DNA from: Brevibacillus sp. SYP-B805
GTDB taxonomy: Bacteria > Bacillota > Bacilli > Brevibacillales > Brevibacillaceae
Length of the DNA: 64,000 nt
Direction of reading: 5' to 3'
Assembly: GCF_011059135.1 (NCBI RefSeq)
Contig: NZ_JAALGD010000016.1
Span: 1-64,000, forward strand
Positions 18,217 through 26,862 of this stretch are shown one piece after another (the stretch's first letter is position 1; each line of letters starts with the position of its first letter). A program made the position numbers and the translations under genes. The notes beneath the pieces were generated by a model. It was given only the letters and a program-made list of their open reading frames with translations. It searched no databases and had not been told where the DNA came from.

Positions 18217-19002
18217 ATGGGTCTGATCACGGAATCCTATTTACGGACCTTGCTCCCAAAGGGCATACCCAATCCGTTTCCGCTCCGTGCAGGAGACAAA
18301 ATTACCCCTGCAGCAGCAGATTTTCTAAAAGGGAGAGGTATCGTTTTGAAGCCTGTAGAAATAACCAACCTTTCCGAACAGCCGGAATGGCAAGCGGAGC
18401 AGTACACCATTCCGGTTGGTGTATCCAATCGACACGTTCATTTGTCACCTGAGGATGTGGAGATTCTGTTTGGCCCAGGTTATTCGCTGGTTCCTGACCG
18501 CGAATTGTCCCAACCGGGACAGTTCGCAGCCAAGGAGAAGGTCACGCTGCTTGGGCCGAAAGGATTCATTCAGGGAGTACGTATTCTTGGTCCGGCACGC
18601 GGCGCTACCCAGGTGGAGATTTCCCGCACAGACGGGTTCCACCTTGGGGTCCATGCGCCCGTCCGTTTATCCGGGGATATCGAGGGAACACCGGGGATCA
18701 CCCTCATTGGACCAAACGGCTGCGTCGTTCTCAAGCAGGGGGTGATCGTTGCCAAACGGCATGTTCATATGTCACCTGCCGATGCGGAACGATTCCAGGT
18801 GAAAAACGGCGACACCATCATCCTGCAGACGCCCGGAGATCGACCGATTATCTATCCCGATGTGGTGGTTCGGGTCTCTGACCGATTTGTCCTCGATTTT
18901 CACGTGGACCTCGATGAAGGCAATGCAGCCAACCTGCGGACGGGCGATTACGTTTACATGACGGGGAAAAACGGTCAGCTGCTGACCCGTACGGGAAGGT
19001 GA
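18217..19002 (+). CDS. pduL: PduL-type phosphate acyltransferase (EutD function)
   Basis: PduL converts acetyl-CoA to acetyl phosphate and recycles CoA within the shell. The zinc-binding His motifs NRHVHLS, KRHVHMS and DFHVDLDEGNA are all present in the right order. The first 50 residues are an N-terminal extension (LRTLLPKGI, ITPAAADFLKGRGIVLK) that matches the C-terminus of the next gene product in style and may target it to the compartment. 261 residues, slightly long because of this extension. Confidence 0.92.
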   Translation: MGLITESYLRTLLPKGIPNPFPLRAGDKITPAAADFLKGRGIVLKPVEITNLSEQPEWQAEQYTIPVGVSNRHVHLSPEDVEILFGPGYSLVPDRELSQPGQFAAKEKVTLLGPKGFIQGVRILGPARGATQVEISRTDGFHLGVHAPVRLSGDIEGTPGITLIGPNGCVVLKQGVIVAKRHVHMSPADAERFQVKNGDTIILQTPGDRPIIYPDVVVRVSDRFVLDFHVDLDEGNAANLRTGDYVYMTGKNGQLLTRTGR

Positions 19003-19006
19003 TGGC

Positions 19007-19810
19007 ATGGATGCCGATCTGAAGGCCATGATTGAATCGATTGCCCGTGAAATTGTAAGCACATGGAAAAAGGAAAACGCCTCCTCTCCCAGGGTGTTGT
19101 TCATTTTTTGCGACAGCACGGCGCATGAACCGTTTGCCGATCAGTTTATCCTGCTGCAAAACCACGGTATCTGTCACGACCTCCTGTTTTTGGACGGAGA
19201 GACCTCATCCTGGCTGGGAATGAGCCGGGTAGAATGCGCCGGCTCCGGCAAGGTGATTGCGGCGGACGAGTACGCCCCGGCCCCGCTGGAGCTTCCGAAG
19301 GAGTACGATGCCATTATCGTGCCGGAGATCGATCTGGACAACGCGGCCAGGGTGGTGGCCGGACTGAAAGGGACGATCAAGGCGGAGGTCATTTTTTCCG
19401 CCCTCGTGTTGAATAAACCCGTCATCATTGGCGAAGATGTTCCCGGGTTGAAGCGTGCCGACCGGCGCACGTTGAAGACGGTTGCCCTGCCGCCGGCGTA
19501 TCAGAAGCTGTTCCAGCGGTACATGAACGAGCTGAGAGAGTTGGGAATCGATACCGTTCCGCAAAAAAACATCGCGGAGTTTGTCATTCGCAAGCTGAAT
19601 GCGGCGAGACGCGCCCCGGAACATTCTCCGGCCCCCACCCCGGAAGAAACAAGCACCTTTACCGGAAAGCTGCTGACAGCCGATTGGGTCAAACGGCAAA
19701 ACTTTTCGGAAAACATCCTGCACGTCCGGCAGGGAACGATCCTTTCTCCCCTGGCCCTTGATGTATTGAAGGAAAAAGGCATCCAAATCCGATACACGGG
19801 GAGACGATAA
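19007..19810 (+). CDS. eut-locus conserved protein, possible flavoprotein-like fold
   Basis: The 267-residue product has a Rossmann-like first half (VLFIFCDSTAHEPF, YDAIIVPEIDLDNAARV, VIFSALVLNKPVIIGED) resembling flavoprotein decarboxylase-type domains. A Pro-rich linker near residue 210 leads to a C-terminal module (KLLTADWVKRQ, TILSPLALDVLKEKGIQIRY) similar to the PduL N-terminal extension. By position (between pduL and eutN) it matches the uncharacterised gene of Listeria-type eut clusters, from memory. ATG 19007 lies 4 bases after pduL. Biochemical function is not known to me. Confidence 0.75.
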   Translation: MDADLKAMIESIAREIVSTWKKENASSPRVLFIFCDSTAHEPFADQFILLQNHGICHDLLFLDGETSSWLGMSRVECAGSGKVIAADEYAPAPLELPKEYDAIIVPEIDLDNAARVVAGLKGTIKAEVIFSALVLNKPVIIGEDVPGLKRADRRTLKTVALPPAYQKLFQRYMNELRELGIDTVPQKNIAEFVIRKLNAARRAPEHSPAPTPEETSTFTGKLLTADWVKRQNFSENILHVRQGTILSPLALDVLKEKGIQIRYTGRR

Positions 19811-19814
19811 GGAG

Positions 19815-20084
19815 ATGTTTATCGGAAAAGTGGTGGGAAGCGTCTGGGCGACCCAAAAAGAAGCGGGCATGGAAAATCTGAAGCTGCTGATCGTGCAGCC
19901 GATCGATTTGCAGGAAAGGGAAACCGGGCAGCCGGTCATTGCTGCTGATCGCATTGGCGCAGGAGTGGGGGAACGTGTGATTGTTTCCCGCGGAACTCCT
20001 GCCCGCATCCTTTTTGATAACAAGAGCACGCCGATCGATGCCGTCATCGTCGGGATTGTCGATTCTTTTGAAGTAAGCGAGTGA
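19815..20084 (+). CDS. eutN: EutN/CcmL-family pentameric vertex protein
   Basis: This 89-residue protein closes the vertices of the icosahedral shell. It begins [15 protein letters not shown] and contains [17 protein letters not shown] and [11 protein letters not shown], typical of the EutN/CcmL/CsoS4 family. It starts 4 bases after the previous stop, with AAGGAG overlapping that stop. Confidence 0.95.
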   Translation: MFIGKVVGSVWATQKEAGMENLKLLIVQPIDLQERETGQPVIAADRIGAGVGERVIVSRGTPARILFDNKSTPIDAVIVGIVDSFEVSE

Positions 20085-20103
20085 GCAAAAAGGAGAGGAT
20101 TGC

Positions 20104-20445
20104 GTGGACCAGGAACGACAAAGGGTCATTCAGGAGTACGTCCCCGGCAAACAGGTGACGCTTGCCCATGTGATTGCCAATCCTGATCCGGTTCTCTATA
20201 CGAAATTGGGCATTAAAGAGGCGGGAGCCATCGGGATTTTAACCCTCACTCCGACGGAAACATCGATCATCGCGGCAGACATTGCGACTAAGGCAGCGGA
20301 CGTGGAGCTGGGGTTTCTCGATCGCTTCACCGGCTCGCTGGTTTTGGTGGGGGAAGTGGCCGCCGTGGAGATGGCCATTGAAGCAATCAACAGATTTCTG
20401 GGGGAAAAGCTGCGATTCTCGCCCGCGGTACTGACGAGGTCATGA
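20104..20445 (+). CDS. eutS: EutS shell protein
   Basis: EutS is a circularly permuted BMC domain that forms bent hexamers at shell edges. Recognisable features are the N-terminal [15 protein letters not shown] strand, then [24 protein letters not shown] and [16 protein letters not shown]. 113 residues, normal for the family. GTG 20104 follows AAGGAGAGG. Its stop overlaps the eutP start by four bases. Confidence 0.94.
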   Translation: MDQERQRVIQEYVPGKQVTLAHVIANPDPVLYTKLGIKEAGAIGILTLTPTETSIIAADIATKAADVELGFLDRFTGSLVLVGEVAAVEMAIEAINRFLGEKLRFSPAVLTRS

Positions 20446-20882
20446 CGATGCGAAAGGTAATGATCATTGGCGCGATCGAAGCCGGCAAATCCTCGTTGGT
20501 CAGGGCGCTGTGCCAGGACGATCAGCCTGCCAGAAAAACGCAGACGCTGGAATATCACGACTGGATCATCGACACGCCGGGCGAATACAGCGAGAACCCG
20601 ATGTACTACCGCTCCCTGATGGCTACCGCGCTGGAGGCGGGCACGCTGATCATGGTGCAGGATGCCACGCGCGACAGGAACTATTTTCCCCCCGGTTTCG
20701 CCCACGGCTTTCCCATCACGCCCATCGGGGTGATCACGAAGATTGACCATCCGGCGGCGAACGTGGAAAAGGCGGTTTCCCTGCTGCGGGAATCCCTGCC
20801 GGAGGGGGAGATTTTTTTAACCTCCTCCGTATCGAAATACGGGATCGAAGAGCTGCGCGCAAGGCTGATGCAAGGCCGTTGA
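20442..20882 (+). CDS. eutP: EutP P-loop NTPase / acetate kinase-like protein
   Basis: EutP is a small Ras-like P-loop protein of eut and pdu loci; Salmonella relatives have acetate kinase activity, which would use the acetyl phosphate made by PduL. The Walker A motif [10 protein letters not shown], the DTPGEY G3-like motif and VITKIDHP (NKxD-like) are visible. 146 residues. ATG 20442 overlaps the eutS stop. Confidence 0.9.
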   Translation: MTMRKVMIIGAIEAGKSSLVRALCQDDQPARKTQTLEYHDWIIDTPGEYSENPMYYRSLMATALEAGTLIMVQDATRDRNYFPPGFAHGFPITPIGVITKIDHPAANVEKAVSLLRESLPEGEIFLTSSVSKYGIEELRARLMQGR

Positions 20883-20959
20883 ATCATCCCTCTTTGCACA
20901 GGAGAGAGAATGTGGAAGAATAAATAACAGCAGATATTTTCTGGTAAATGAGGTGTGTC

Positions 20960-22393
20960 ATGACCTCCATTGAGCAGCTTTGTCGAAAGTATTCCACAAT
21001 CTCCACGGAAGATATCCGCCGCATTGAGGATTTGGCTGCCTATCTTCAGCTGTTCGCAGACATCTCGCAGGCGGACGTGTTTATCGACTGTCCCTGCATG
21101 GACAAGAGCGTTGCGCTGATCGTTGCCCAGGCGCACCCCAGCACGGCGAAATCGCTGTACAACAAATCGCTGGTCGGGCAGTTTGCCCACGTGAACAATG
21201 AACCGGCCGTTCTTTTCAGCCTGTTGTCGGGAAAACCGGTCATGGGCTCGCGGGGAGTCTCACAGGAAAATGTGGTGATGCAGCAAAATGTCGTCCCGAT
21301 CAAAAATCCTGCCGGTGAGACGATCGGGGTGCTCATCGTTGAAAAAGATTCTTCCGAGCAGGTGGAACAGGAAAAAAATGTGGAGATGCTGATCGAAACC
21401 ACGGAGCATCTCAGTGAAACGCTGATGCAGGTAGCGATGTCAGAAAGTCAGATTCCGTCTTTAATGCATGAGGGGTTTATCCTCTTTGATTATCGCAGAG
21501 TGATCACCTACGCCAATGCGAGAGCGTATGAGCTGTTAAAGCTTATCGGATACGAGTATCCCGTCAAGGGCCAATTGATCGACCGTTTTTTCTTCGGCAA
21601 ATTTGCCAAGGAAAATTTTGAACAGCACGGCGGCATGATTTTTGAAGATATCCAGTTTGGAAACATGTGTTTGCAGGTAAAAGCGGTCTCGATCTTTCGG
21701 GATCAAAATGTGGTGGGCGGCGTGATCCTGCTGCGGGATATTTCTGAATTGAAGGAAAAAGAGAAACAGTTAATGATCAAATCGGCTGTGATTAAAGAGA
21801 TTCATCATCGGGTCAAGAACAATCTGCAAACGATTGCAAGCCTGCTTCGCCTGCAGATGAGACGCTCCAATTCGCCCGAGTTGGAAAAGGTATATCGGGA
21901 AAGTATCAACCGCATCAACAGCATTGCGGTGATTCATGAATTTTTGGCGCAAGGCGGCCTGGAGATGATCGACTTCAAAGAGATTATCGAACGGCTGTCC
22001 AAAACGATCGTGTCCTCCATGGCCAGACCGGAGCAGACCATTCATGTGACGATCACGGGAGAAGGCATGCTCCTCCCGTCGGACAAGGCGACAACGCTGG
22101 CCCTGATTGTGAATGAGCTGATCCAGAACTGCATCATTCACGCTTTCCGGGAAAGAACGAACGGCAGCATTGCCATTGTGTTGGGGAAATATGACCAAAT
22201 CGCCAGCATCCAGATCATCGATGATGGCGTGGGCATCGGCTTTGTCGGCAGCACGCTCAAAAACGGCCATCTTGGCTTGAAAATTGTAGAGACGTTGGTC
22301 AGAGAGGATTTGGAAGGCGTTCTTGAATTTGAAGATACCGGCCATGGCACGGAAATCACCATCACATTTCCGACGAAAGGATTGGAAGTATGA
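20960..22393 (+). CDS. eutW: EutW ethanolamine-responsive sensor histidine kinase
   Basis: EutW is a soluble kinase of the HisKA_2 class that senses ethanolamine and phosphorylates EutV. The N-terminal 150 residues are a GAF-like sensor domain with two Cys (FIDCPCMD), followed by a PAS-like region (about 170-270) and the phospho-acceptor box KEIHHRVKNNLQTI, then an ATPase domain with NELIQNCIIHAF and DDGVGIG. ATG 20960 follows GAGGTG; an in-frame ATG 12 bases earlier is less well placed. Its stop overlaps eutV. A 77-base gap after eutP leaves room for its own promoter. Confidence 0.92.
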   Translation: MTSIEQLCRKYSTISTEDIRRIEDLAAYLQLFADISQADVFIDCPCMDKSVALIVAQAHPSTAKSLYNKSLVGQFAHVNNEPAVLFSLLSGKPVMGSRGVSQENVVMQQNVVPIKNPAGETIGVLIVEKDSSEQVEQEKNVEMLIETTEHLSETLMQVAMSESQIPSLMHEGFILFDYRRVITYANARAYELLKLIGYEYPVKGQLIDRFFFGKFAKENFEQHGGMIFEDIQFGNMCLQVKAVSIFRDQNVVGGVILLRDISELKEKEKQLMIKSAVIKEIHHRVKNNLQTIASLLRLQMRRSNSPELEKVYRESINRINSIAVIHEFLAQGGLEMIDFKEIIERLSKTIVSSMARPEQTIHVTITGEGMLLPSDKATTLALIVNELIQNCIIHAFRERTNGSIAIVLGKYDQIASIQIIDDGVGIGFVGSTLKNGHLGLKIVETLVREDLEGVLEFEDTGHGTEITITFPTKGLEV

Positions 22394-22980
22394 TGACACC
22401 GCCCAAAATCGTGGTGGTCGACGACGAGCCGATCATCCGGATGGACATTAAAGAAATGCTGGAAGCGGAAAACTACCATGTGATCGCGGAAGGGAAAAAC
22501 GGCGAGGAAGCCGTCGAGCTGGCTTACAAGCACAAACCCGACATGATCATCATGGATGTCAAGATGCCTGTGATGGATGGAATCAAGGCTTCCGAAATCA
22601 TCAGAAAGTTCTCCGACACGTCGATCATGCTGCTTACCGCCTACAGCCAAAAGGAACTGGTGCAGGAGGCGAAGGGGGCGGGAGTGACGGCGTATCTGGT
22701 CAAACCCGTTTCGGAGGAAGATTTGATTCCGGCTGTCGAGATCGCGTTAAGCCAACGGGAAAAAATGCTTTCGCTGAAACAAGATGTGCAGCAGATGAAG
22801 CAAAAGATGGAAGAGCGGAAGCTGGTGGAAAAGGCAAAGGGCAGATTGATGAGCCACTTTTCGCTGCCCGAGGAGGAAGCGTTCCGCTGGATGCGCAATG
22901 AAAGCATGAAGCAGCGGGTCGCAATGTCGAAGCTGGCCGAACAACTTTTGCAAACCGATTTGAGCAAGCTGACCTTATAA
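22390..22980 (+). CDS. eutV: EutV response regulator with ANTAR RNA-binding domain
   Basis: The receiver domain (residues 1-125, VVVDDEP, phospho-acceptor Asp56 in IIMDVKMPVMDG) is followed by a coiled-coil linker and a C-terminal ANTAR domain (EKAKGRLMSHFSLPEEEAF, then KLAEQLL). ANTAR dimers bind tandem hexaloop hairpins and stop terminator formation. The four hairpin-terminator leaders at 10911, 12705, 15140 and 22998 are its likely targets, making this an autoregulated locus-wide antitermination circuit. Confidence 0.94.
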   Translation: MMTPPKIVVVDDEPIIRMDIKEMLEAENYHVIAEGKNGEEAVELAYKHKPDMIIMDVKMPVMDGIKASEIIRKFSDTSIMLLTAYSQKELVQEAKGAGVTAYLVKPVSEEDLIPAVEIALSQREKMLSLKQDVQQMKQKMEERKLVEKAKGRLMSHFSLPEEEAFRWMRNESMKQRVAMSKLAEQLLQTDLSKLTL

Positions 22981-22997
22981 GTTCATAGATTGTTGGC

Positions 22998-23059
22998 AAA
23001 GCAAAGGCGCTTTGGGACGGGTCAATGGGAGCATTGACTTTGTTTCGGCGCCTTTTTTT
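22998..23059 (+). promoter_or_regulatory. ANTAR (EutV) antitermination site 4, upstream of eutA
   Basis: Hairpin 22998-23013 is stem AAAGC/GCTTT with hexaloop AAAGGC (A1, G4). Its loop and 3' arm are also the 5' arm of a terminator: AAAGGCGC (23003-23010) pairs with GCGCC plus T-run (23048-23059) around an inner GTCAAT/ATTGAC stem. It begins 17 bases after the eutV stop. Confidence 0.8.
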
Positions 23060-23110
23060 ACAGGGCTTCGCACTGAAAGGAACAGGGCCTCACAGGAAGC
23101 GGGTGTTGAA

Positions 23111-24583
23111 ATGGAAGAACAATGGATCACCAGCGTCGGAATCGATTTGGGAACCAGCACGACCAAATTTATCGTGAGCCGGCTGCGTTTGGGGAGAATG
23201 TCCAGCGCCTTTTCGCTGCCGCGGTTTCAAATCGTCGAGCGAAAACTGGTCTACGCCAGCCCGATTTATTCCACTCCGTTGAAAAACAAAGAGGAGATCG
23301 ACGTCGAGCAGGTTTCCCGCATTCTGCGCGAGGAGTATGAAAAAGCCCAAATCAAGCAATCCGACATCAAATCAGGAGCGGTCATTATCACCGGGGAAAC
23401 GGCGACCAAACGGAATGCGCAGCAGATCGTCCATTTGTTGGCGGATCGTTCCGGGGATTTCGTTGTCGCCACAGCGGGCGCCGACCTGGAGGGGGTGCTG
23501 GCGGGCAAAGGCTCCGGGGCGGAAGCACGTTCCAGGCAGATCCAGGGCGTGATCGCCAACATCGATATCGGGGGAGGAACGGCCAACGTCGCTTTCTTTC
23601 ACCGGGGGAAGGCGATCGGGACGGTTACGTTTCACGTGGGCGGCCGTCTGATTCGGCTGGATCAACACGGCCTTATCCACTATCTTTCCCCGGCGATTCA
23701 GCCATGGCTGCAGCAGAACGGGTTTCACCTGCAGGAAAAGCAGACCATCGATTACCAAACGCTGGAGAAGATTACCCGGCTCCTGGCGAGAAGCATGTTT
23801 TCCTGGCTGCTTGGTCAGGGAGAGCAGTACCATGCGCATCTGCTCATCTTGGGAACCATCCCGCAGGAGATCCCCGCCATCGAGGAAGTGATGATCTCGG
23901 GAGGCGTCGGGCATCTGATGACGCAGCCGCATCCGCACAGTCTGGCCGAGGTTGCGGTGTACGGAGACATGGGGCCGCTGCTTGGTCCTGTCATCAAGGC
24001 AGAAGCGCAATCCTATCCGTTCCGGCTGGTGGCGGCGGAGCAAACGGTGCGGGCAACGGTGATCGGGGCGGGCATGCAAAGCACCGAGATCAGCGGATCA
24101 ACGGTATTTTTGAAGCCGCAGCTGCTGCCGCTAAAAAATATCCCCGTCTTGAAGGTGGAGATCACGGATCGCCATCTGTCCGATCCGGCTGTGCTGCAGG
24201 AGGAGATCAACCGCCTGATGCAGTTGGGAAAAACGCTGTTTGATCCCACGGCTTCTCCTCCCTTTGCCATCGCGATGACCGGCATCTCCTACTGTTCCTA
24301 CAGCGCCCTGCAGCTGATCGCCGAAGAGTTGTCCAACGCTTTTCGCGCGCATTTTCCATCAAGCGGGCTGATGGTGGTCATTTGCGAAAACGATATGGCC
24401 AAAGCGCTGGGGCAATCGTTATCGATCCGCTGCAAAGATCAGCCGCAGGTGATCTGCATTGACCAGGTGAAAGTGGAGCATGGCGATTACATTGATCTGG
24501 GAGAGCCGATCTCTCATGCCATGATTCCCGTCATAGTCAAAACGCTGGCATTTCATGAAAGCTCGTTTGGGGTGACACAATGA
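23111..24583 (+). CDS. eutA: EutA ethanolamine ammonia-lyase reactivase
   Basis: EutA is an ATP-dependent chaperone of the Hsp70/actin fold that releases damaged cobalamin from EutBC. Motifs include SVGIDLGTSTTKFIVSRL (phosphate 1), ANIDIGGGTANVAFF (phosphate 2) and MISGGVGHLM. 490 residues from ATG 23111; the frame is open further upstream into the leader, but that stretch is the terminator region. Its stop overlaps the start of the second eutB. Confidence 0.93.
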   Translation: MEEQWITSVGIDLGTSTTKFIVSRLRLGRMSSAFSLPRFQIVERKLVYASPIYSTPLKNKEEIDVEQVSRILREEYEKAQIKQSDIKSGAVIITGETATKRNAQQIVHLLADRSGDFVVATAGADLEGVLAGKGSGAEARSRQIQGVIANIDIGGGTANVAFFHRGKAIGTVTFHVGGRLIRLDQHGLIHYLSPAIQPWLQQNGFHLQEKQTIDYQTLEKITRLLARSMFSWLLGQGEQYHAHLLILGTIPQEIPAIEEVMISGGVGHLMTQPHPHSLAEVAVYGDMGPLLGPVIKAEAQSYPFRLVAAEQTVRATVIGAGMQSTEISGSTVFLKPQLLPLKNIPVLKVEITDRHLSDPAVLQEEINRLMQLGKTLFDPTASPPFAIAMTGISYCSYSALQLIAEELSNAFRAHFPSSGLMVVICENDMAKALGQSLSIRCKDQPQVICIDQVKVEHGDYIDLGEPISHAMIPVIVKTLAFHESSFGVTQ

Positions 24584-25941
24584 AAACCAAAATTACGCTC
24601 TTGGGGCAAACGTATCAGTTTCGGGATTTGAAAGAAATCATGGCGAAAGCGAATGAGGAAAAGTCGGGAGACCAGTTGGCCGGTATCGCGGCAGCCGATG
24701 CCAGAGAACGCGTGGCGGCCAAACAGATTCTGGCGGATCTGACCTTGAGCGACATCCGCAACAATCCCCTTTTGCCTCCGGAAGAAGATGAGGTTTCGCG
24801 TGTCATCGAGGAAGGCGTCAATGAGAAAATCTACGAGAGCATCAAGAATTGGAGCGTAGCCGAGCTGCGCGAATACATCTTGAGCCATGACACGGGATCG
24901 GATGAGCTGAAACGGATAAGCCGCGGGTTGACCAGCGAGATGGTGGCCGCCGTGGCCAAGCTGATGTCCAATCTGGATTTGATTCAAGCGGCGAAAAAAA
25001 TGGAAAATCCCACCCACTGCAACATCACGATCGGCCAAAAGGGGGTTTTGGCGGGAAGGGCGCAGCCCAACCATCCCACCGACAATCTGCAAGGCATCAA
25101 AGCATCCTTGTATGAGGCGTTGAGTTACGGGATCGGGGACGCGGTGATCGGGGTGAACCCCGTGATTGATACGACGGACAGCGTGAAGGATATTCTGCTG
25201 ATGACCAAAGAAGTGATGACCAAATGGGAGATCCCGACGCAAAACTGCGTGCTGGCCCACGTCACCACCCAGATGCGGGCGATCAGGCAGGGGGCGCCCG
25301 CTGATCTGATCTTCCAAAGCCTGGCGGGTACCGAATTGGGCAACAAGGCGTTCGGCATCAATGTGGAGCTGCTGCAGGAAGCGGACGAGCTGATTCGCAC
25401 CCAGGGAACCGGCACCGGTCCAAACCTCTGGTATTTCGAAACCGGCCAGGGGTCCGAGCTGTCGGCGGAGGCGCATTTCGGGATCGACCAGGTCACGCTG
25501 GAATCACGCTGCTACGGCTTGGCGCGTAGGTTCAACCCCTTTATCGTCAATACCGTGGTTGGCTTTATCGGCCCCGAATATCTCTACGACAGCAAACAGG
25601 TGATCCGGGCTGGATTGGAAGACCATTTCATGGGCAAACTGCAGGGCCTGCCGATGGGCGTGGACGTTTGCTACACCAACCACATGAAAGCGGACCAGAA
25701 TGATATGGATAATCTGGCGGTTCTGCTGGCATCCGCTGGGGTGAATTACCTGATCGGCGTGCCCATGGCGGATGACTGCATGCTCAACTATCAATCGACC
25801 AGCTACCATGATATTGCGACCCTGCGGGAACTGCTCGGCCTTCGTCCGGCGCCTGCCTTTGAAAAGTGGTTGGAAAAAATGGGGCTGATGGAAAACGGCA
25901 AATTAACGCCGCATGCCGGAGATCCCACCATTTTTATGTAA
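24580..25941 (+). CDS. eutB: ethanolamine ammonia-lyase large subunit, canonical copy (EutB2)
   Basis: This 453-residue EutB keeps RAQPNHP, GDAVIGVNP, WYFETGQGSE, VCYTNHMKADQNDMDN and ADDCMLNYQSTSYHD, closer to the enterobacterial enzyme than EutB1. Position eutA-eutB-eutC is the classical order, so this is the likely principal lyase. Overlap with eutA couples reactivase and enzyme synthesis. It differs from EutB1 throughout rather than in blocks, pointing to old duplication or separate acquisition. Confidence 0.95.
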   Translation: MKTKITLLGQTYQFRDLKEIMAKANEEKSGDQLAGIAAADARERVAAKQILADLTLSDIRNNPLLPPEEDEVSRVIEEGVNEKIYESIKNWSVAELREYILSHDTGSDELKRISRGLTSEMVAAVAKLMSNLDLIQAAKKMENPTHCNITIGQKGVLAGRAQPNHPTDNLQGIKASLYEALSYGIGDAVIGVNPVIDTTDSVKDILLMTKEVMTKWEIPTQNCVLAHVTTQMRAIRQGAPADLIFQSLAGTELGNKAFGINVELLQEADELIRTQGTGTGPNLWYFETGQGSELSAEAHFGIDQVTLESRCYGLARRFNPFIVNTVVGFIGPEYLYDSKQVIRAGLEDHFMGKLQGLPMGVDVCYTNHMKADQNDMDNLAVLLASAGVNYLIGVPMADDCMLNYQSTSYHDIATLRELLGLRPAPAFEKWLEKMGLMENGKLTPHAGDPTIFM

Positions 25942-25956
25942 AAGGAGGTGGCATCG

Positions 25957-26841
25957 ATGAGAGAAGAGATCCAATTGGAGACGTTGCTGGAAAAGGTCAT
26001 GGCGGAACTGGAGAAAAAGCTGGGCAGGGAAGGAACGTCCCTGTCGAAAGAGCAGGCGACAGAGGCGGTGATCCACGCGGCGAACATGCACGCCGAGGAT
26101 GAAAAAACGGATGAACCCCGCTCGTTGATTCCCTCGCCGAAATGGCAAGAGGGATTGGCGGAGCTGATTGCCAGCACCCCGGCACGGATCGGCGTGTGGC
26201 GCGCAGGAACCCGGCCGATGACCAAAACCATGCTGCAGCTGCGCCGTGACCATGCGGCTGCCGTGGACGCCGTCTACGGCGAAGTCAGCGATGCGCTCTT
26301 GCGGGAGTTTGATTTGTTTACGGTGGAGACCCGGTTCGAAAATACGGAAATCTATTTGAAACGGCCGGATCTGGGGCGCATCATCACGGAGCAGGGTGTA
26401 AAAACGATCAAGGAAAAATGCAAACCGAAGCCGCAGGTGCAGATCGTGGTGTCCGACGGCTTGAGCGCCAACGCGATTGAAGCCAATCTGCGCGATGTCT
26501 TTCCGGCTTTGCTGGATTCGCTTCGCTCTTACGGGTTGAGCTGGGGCACCCCGTTTTTTATCAAAGGCGGACGCGTGGCCTGCATGGATCACATCGGGGA
26601 GATCCTGCAGCCGGAAGTGATGGTGCTGCTGATCGGCGAGCGGCCCGGTCTGGTGTCGGCCAACTCGATGAGCGCCTACATGTGCTATCGCCCGCGCAAA
26701 GGGATGGTGGAGTCGGAGCGGACGGTGATTTCCAATATCCACAAGGGCGGCACACCCCCCATCGAAGCGGGGGCGCATATCGGAACGATTCTGAGCAAGA
26801 TGCTGGAACAAAAAGCGAGCGGTGTGCATCTCATCATCTGA
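25957..26841 (+). CDS. eutC: ethanolamine ammonia-lyase small subunit, copy 2 (EutC2)
   Basis: 294 residues with the EutC core (ARIGVWRAGTRPMTK, RRDHAAAVDAVYGEV, IVVSDGLSANAIEAN, GERPGLV, NIHKGGTPPIEAGAH). The first 60 residues are a charged helical leader and linker, a probable encapsulation signal. ATG 25957 is chosen because AAAGGAGGTGG at 25941-25951 is the ribosome binding site; a GTG at 25948 falls inside it. Pairs with EutB2. Confidence 0.94.
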   Translation: MREEIQLETLLEKVMAELEKKLGREGTSLSKEQATEAVIHAANMHAEDEKTDEPRSLIPSPKWQEGLAELIASTPARIGVWRAGTRPMTKTMLQLRRDHAAAVDAVYGEVSDALLREFDLFTVETRFENTEIYLKRPDLGRIITEQGVKTIKEKCKPKPQVQIVVSDGLSANAIEANLRDVFPALLDSLRSYGLSWGTPFFIKGGRVACMDHIGEILQPEVMVLLIGERPGLVSANSMSAYMCYRPRKGMVESERTVISNIHKGGTPPIEAGAHIGTILSKMLEQKASGVHLII

Positions 26842-26862
26842 TCAGGTCTGGAGGAAGAGAAC

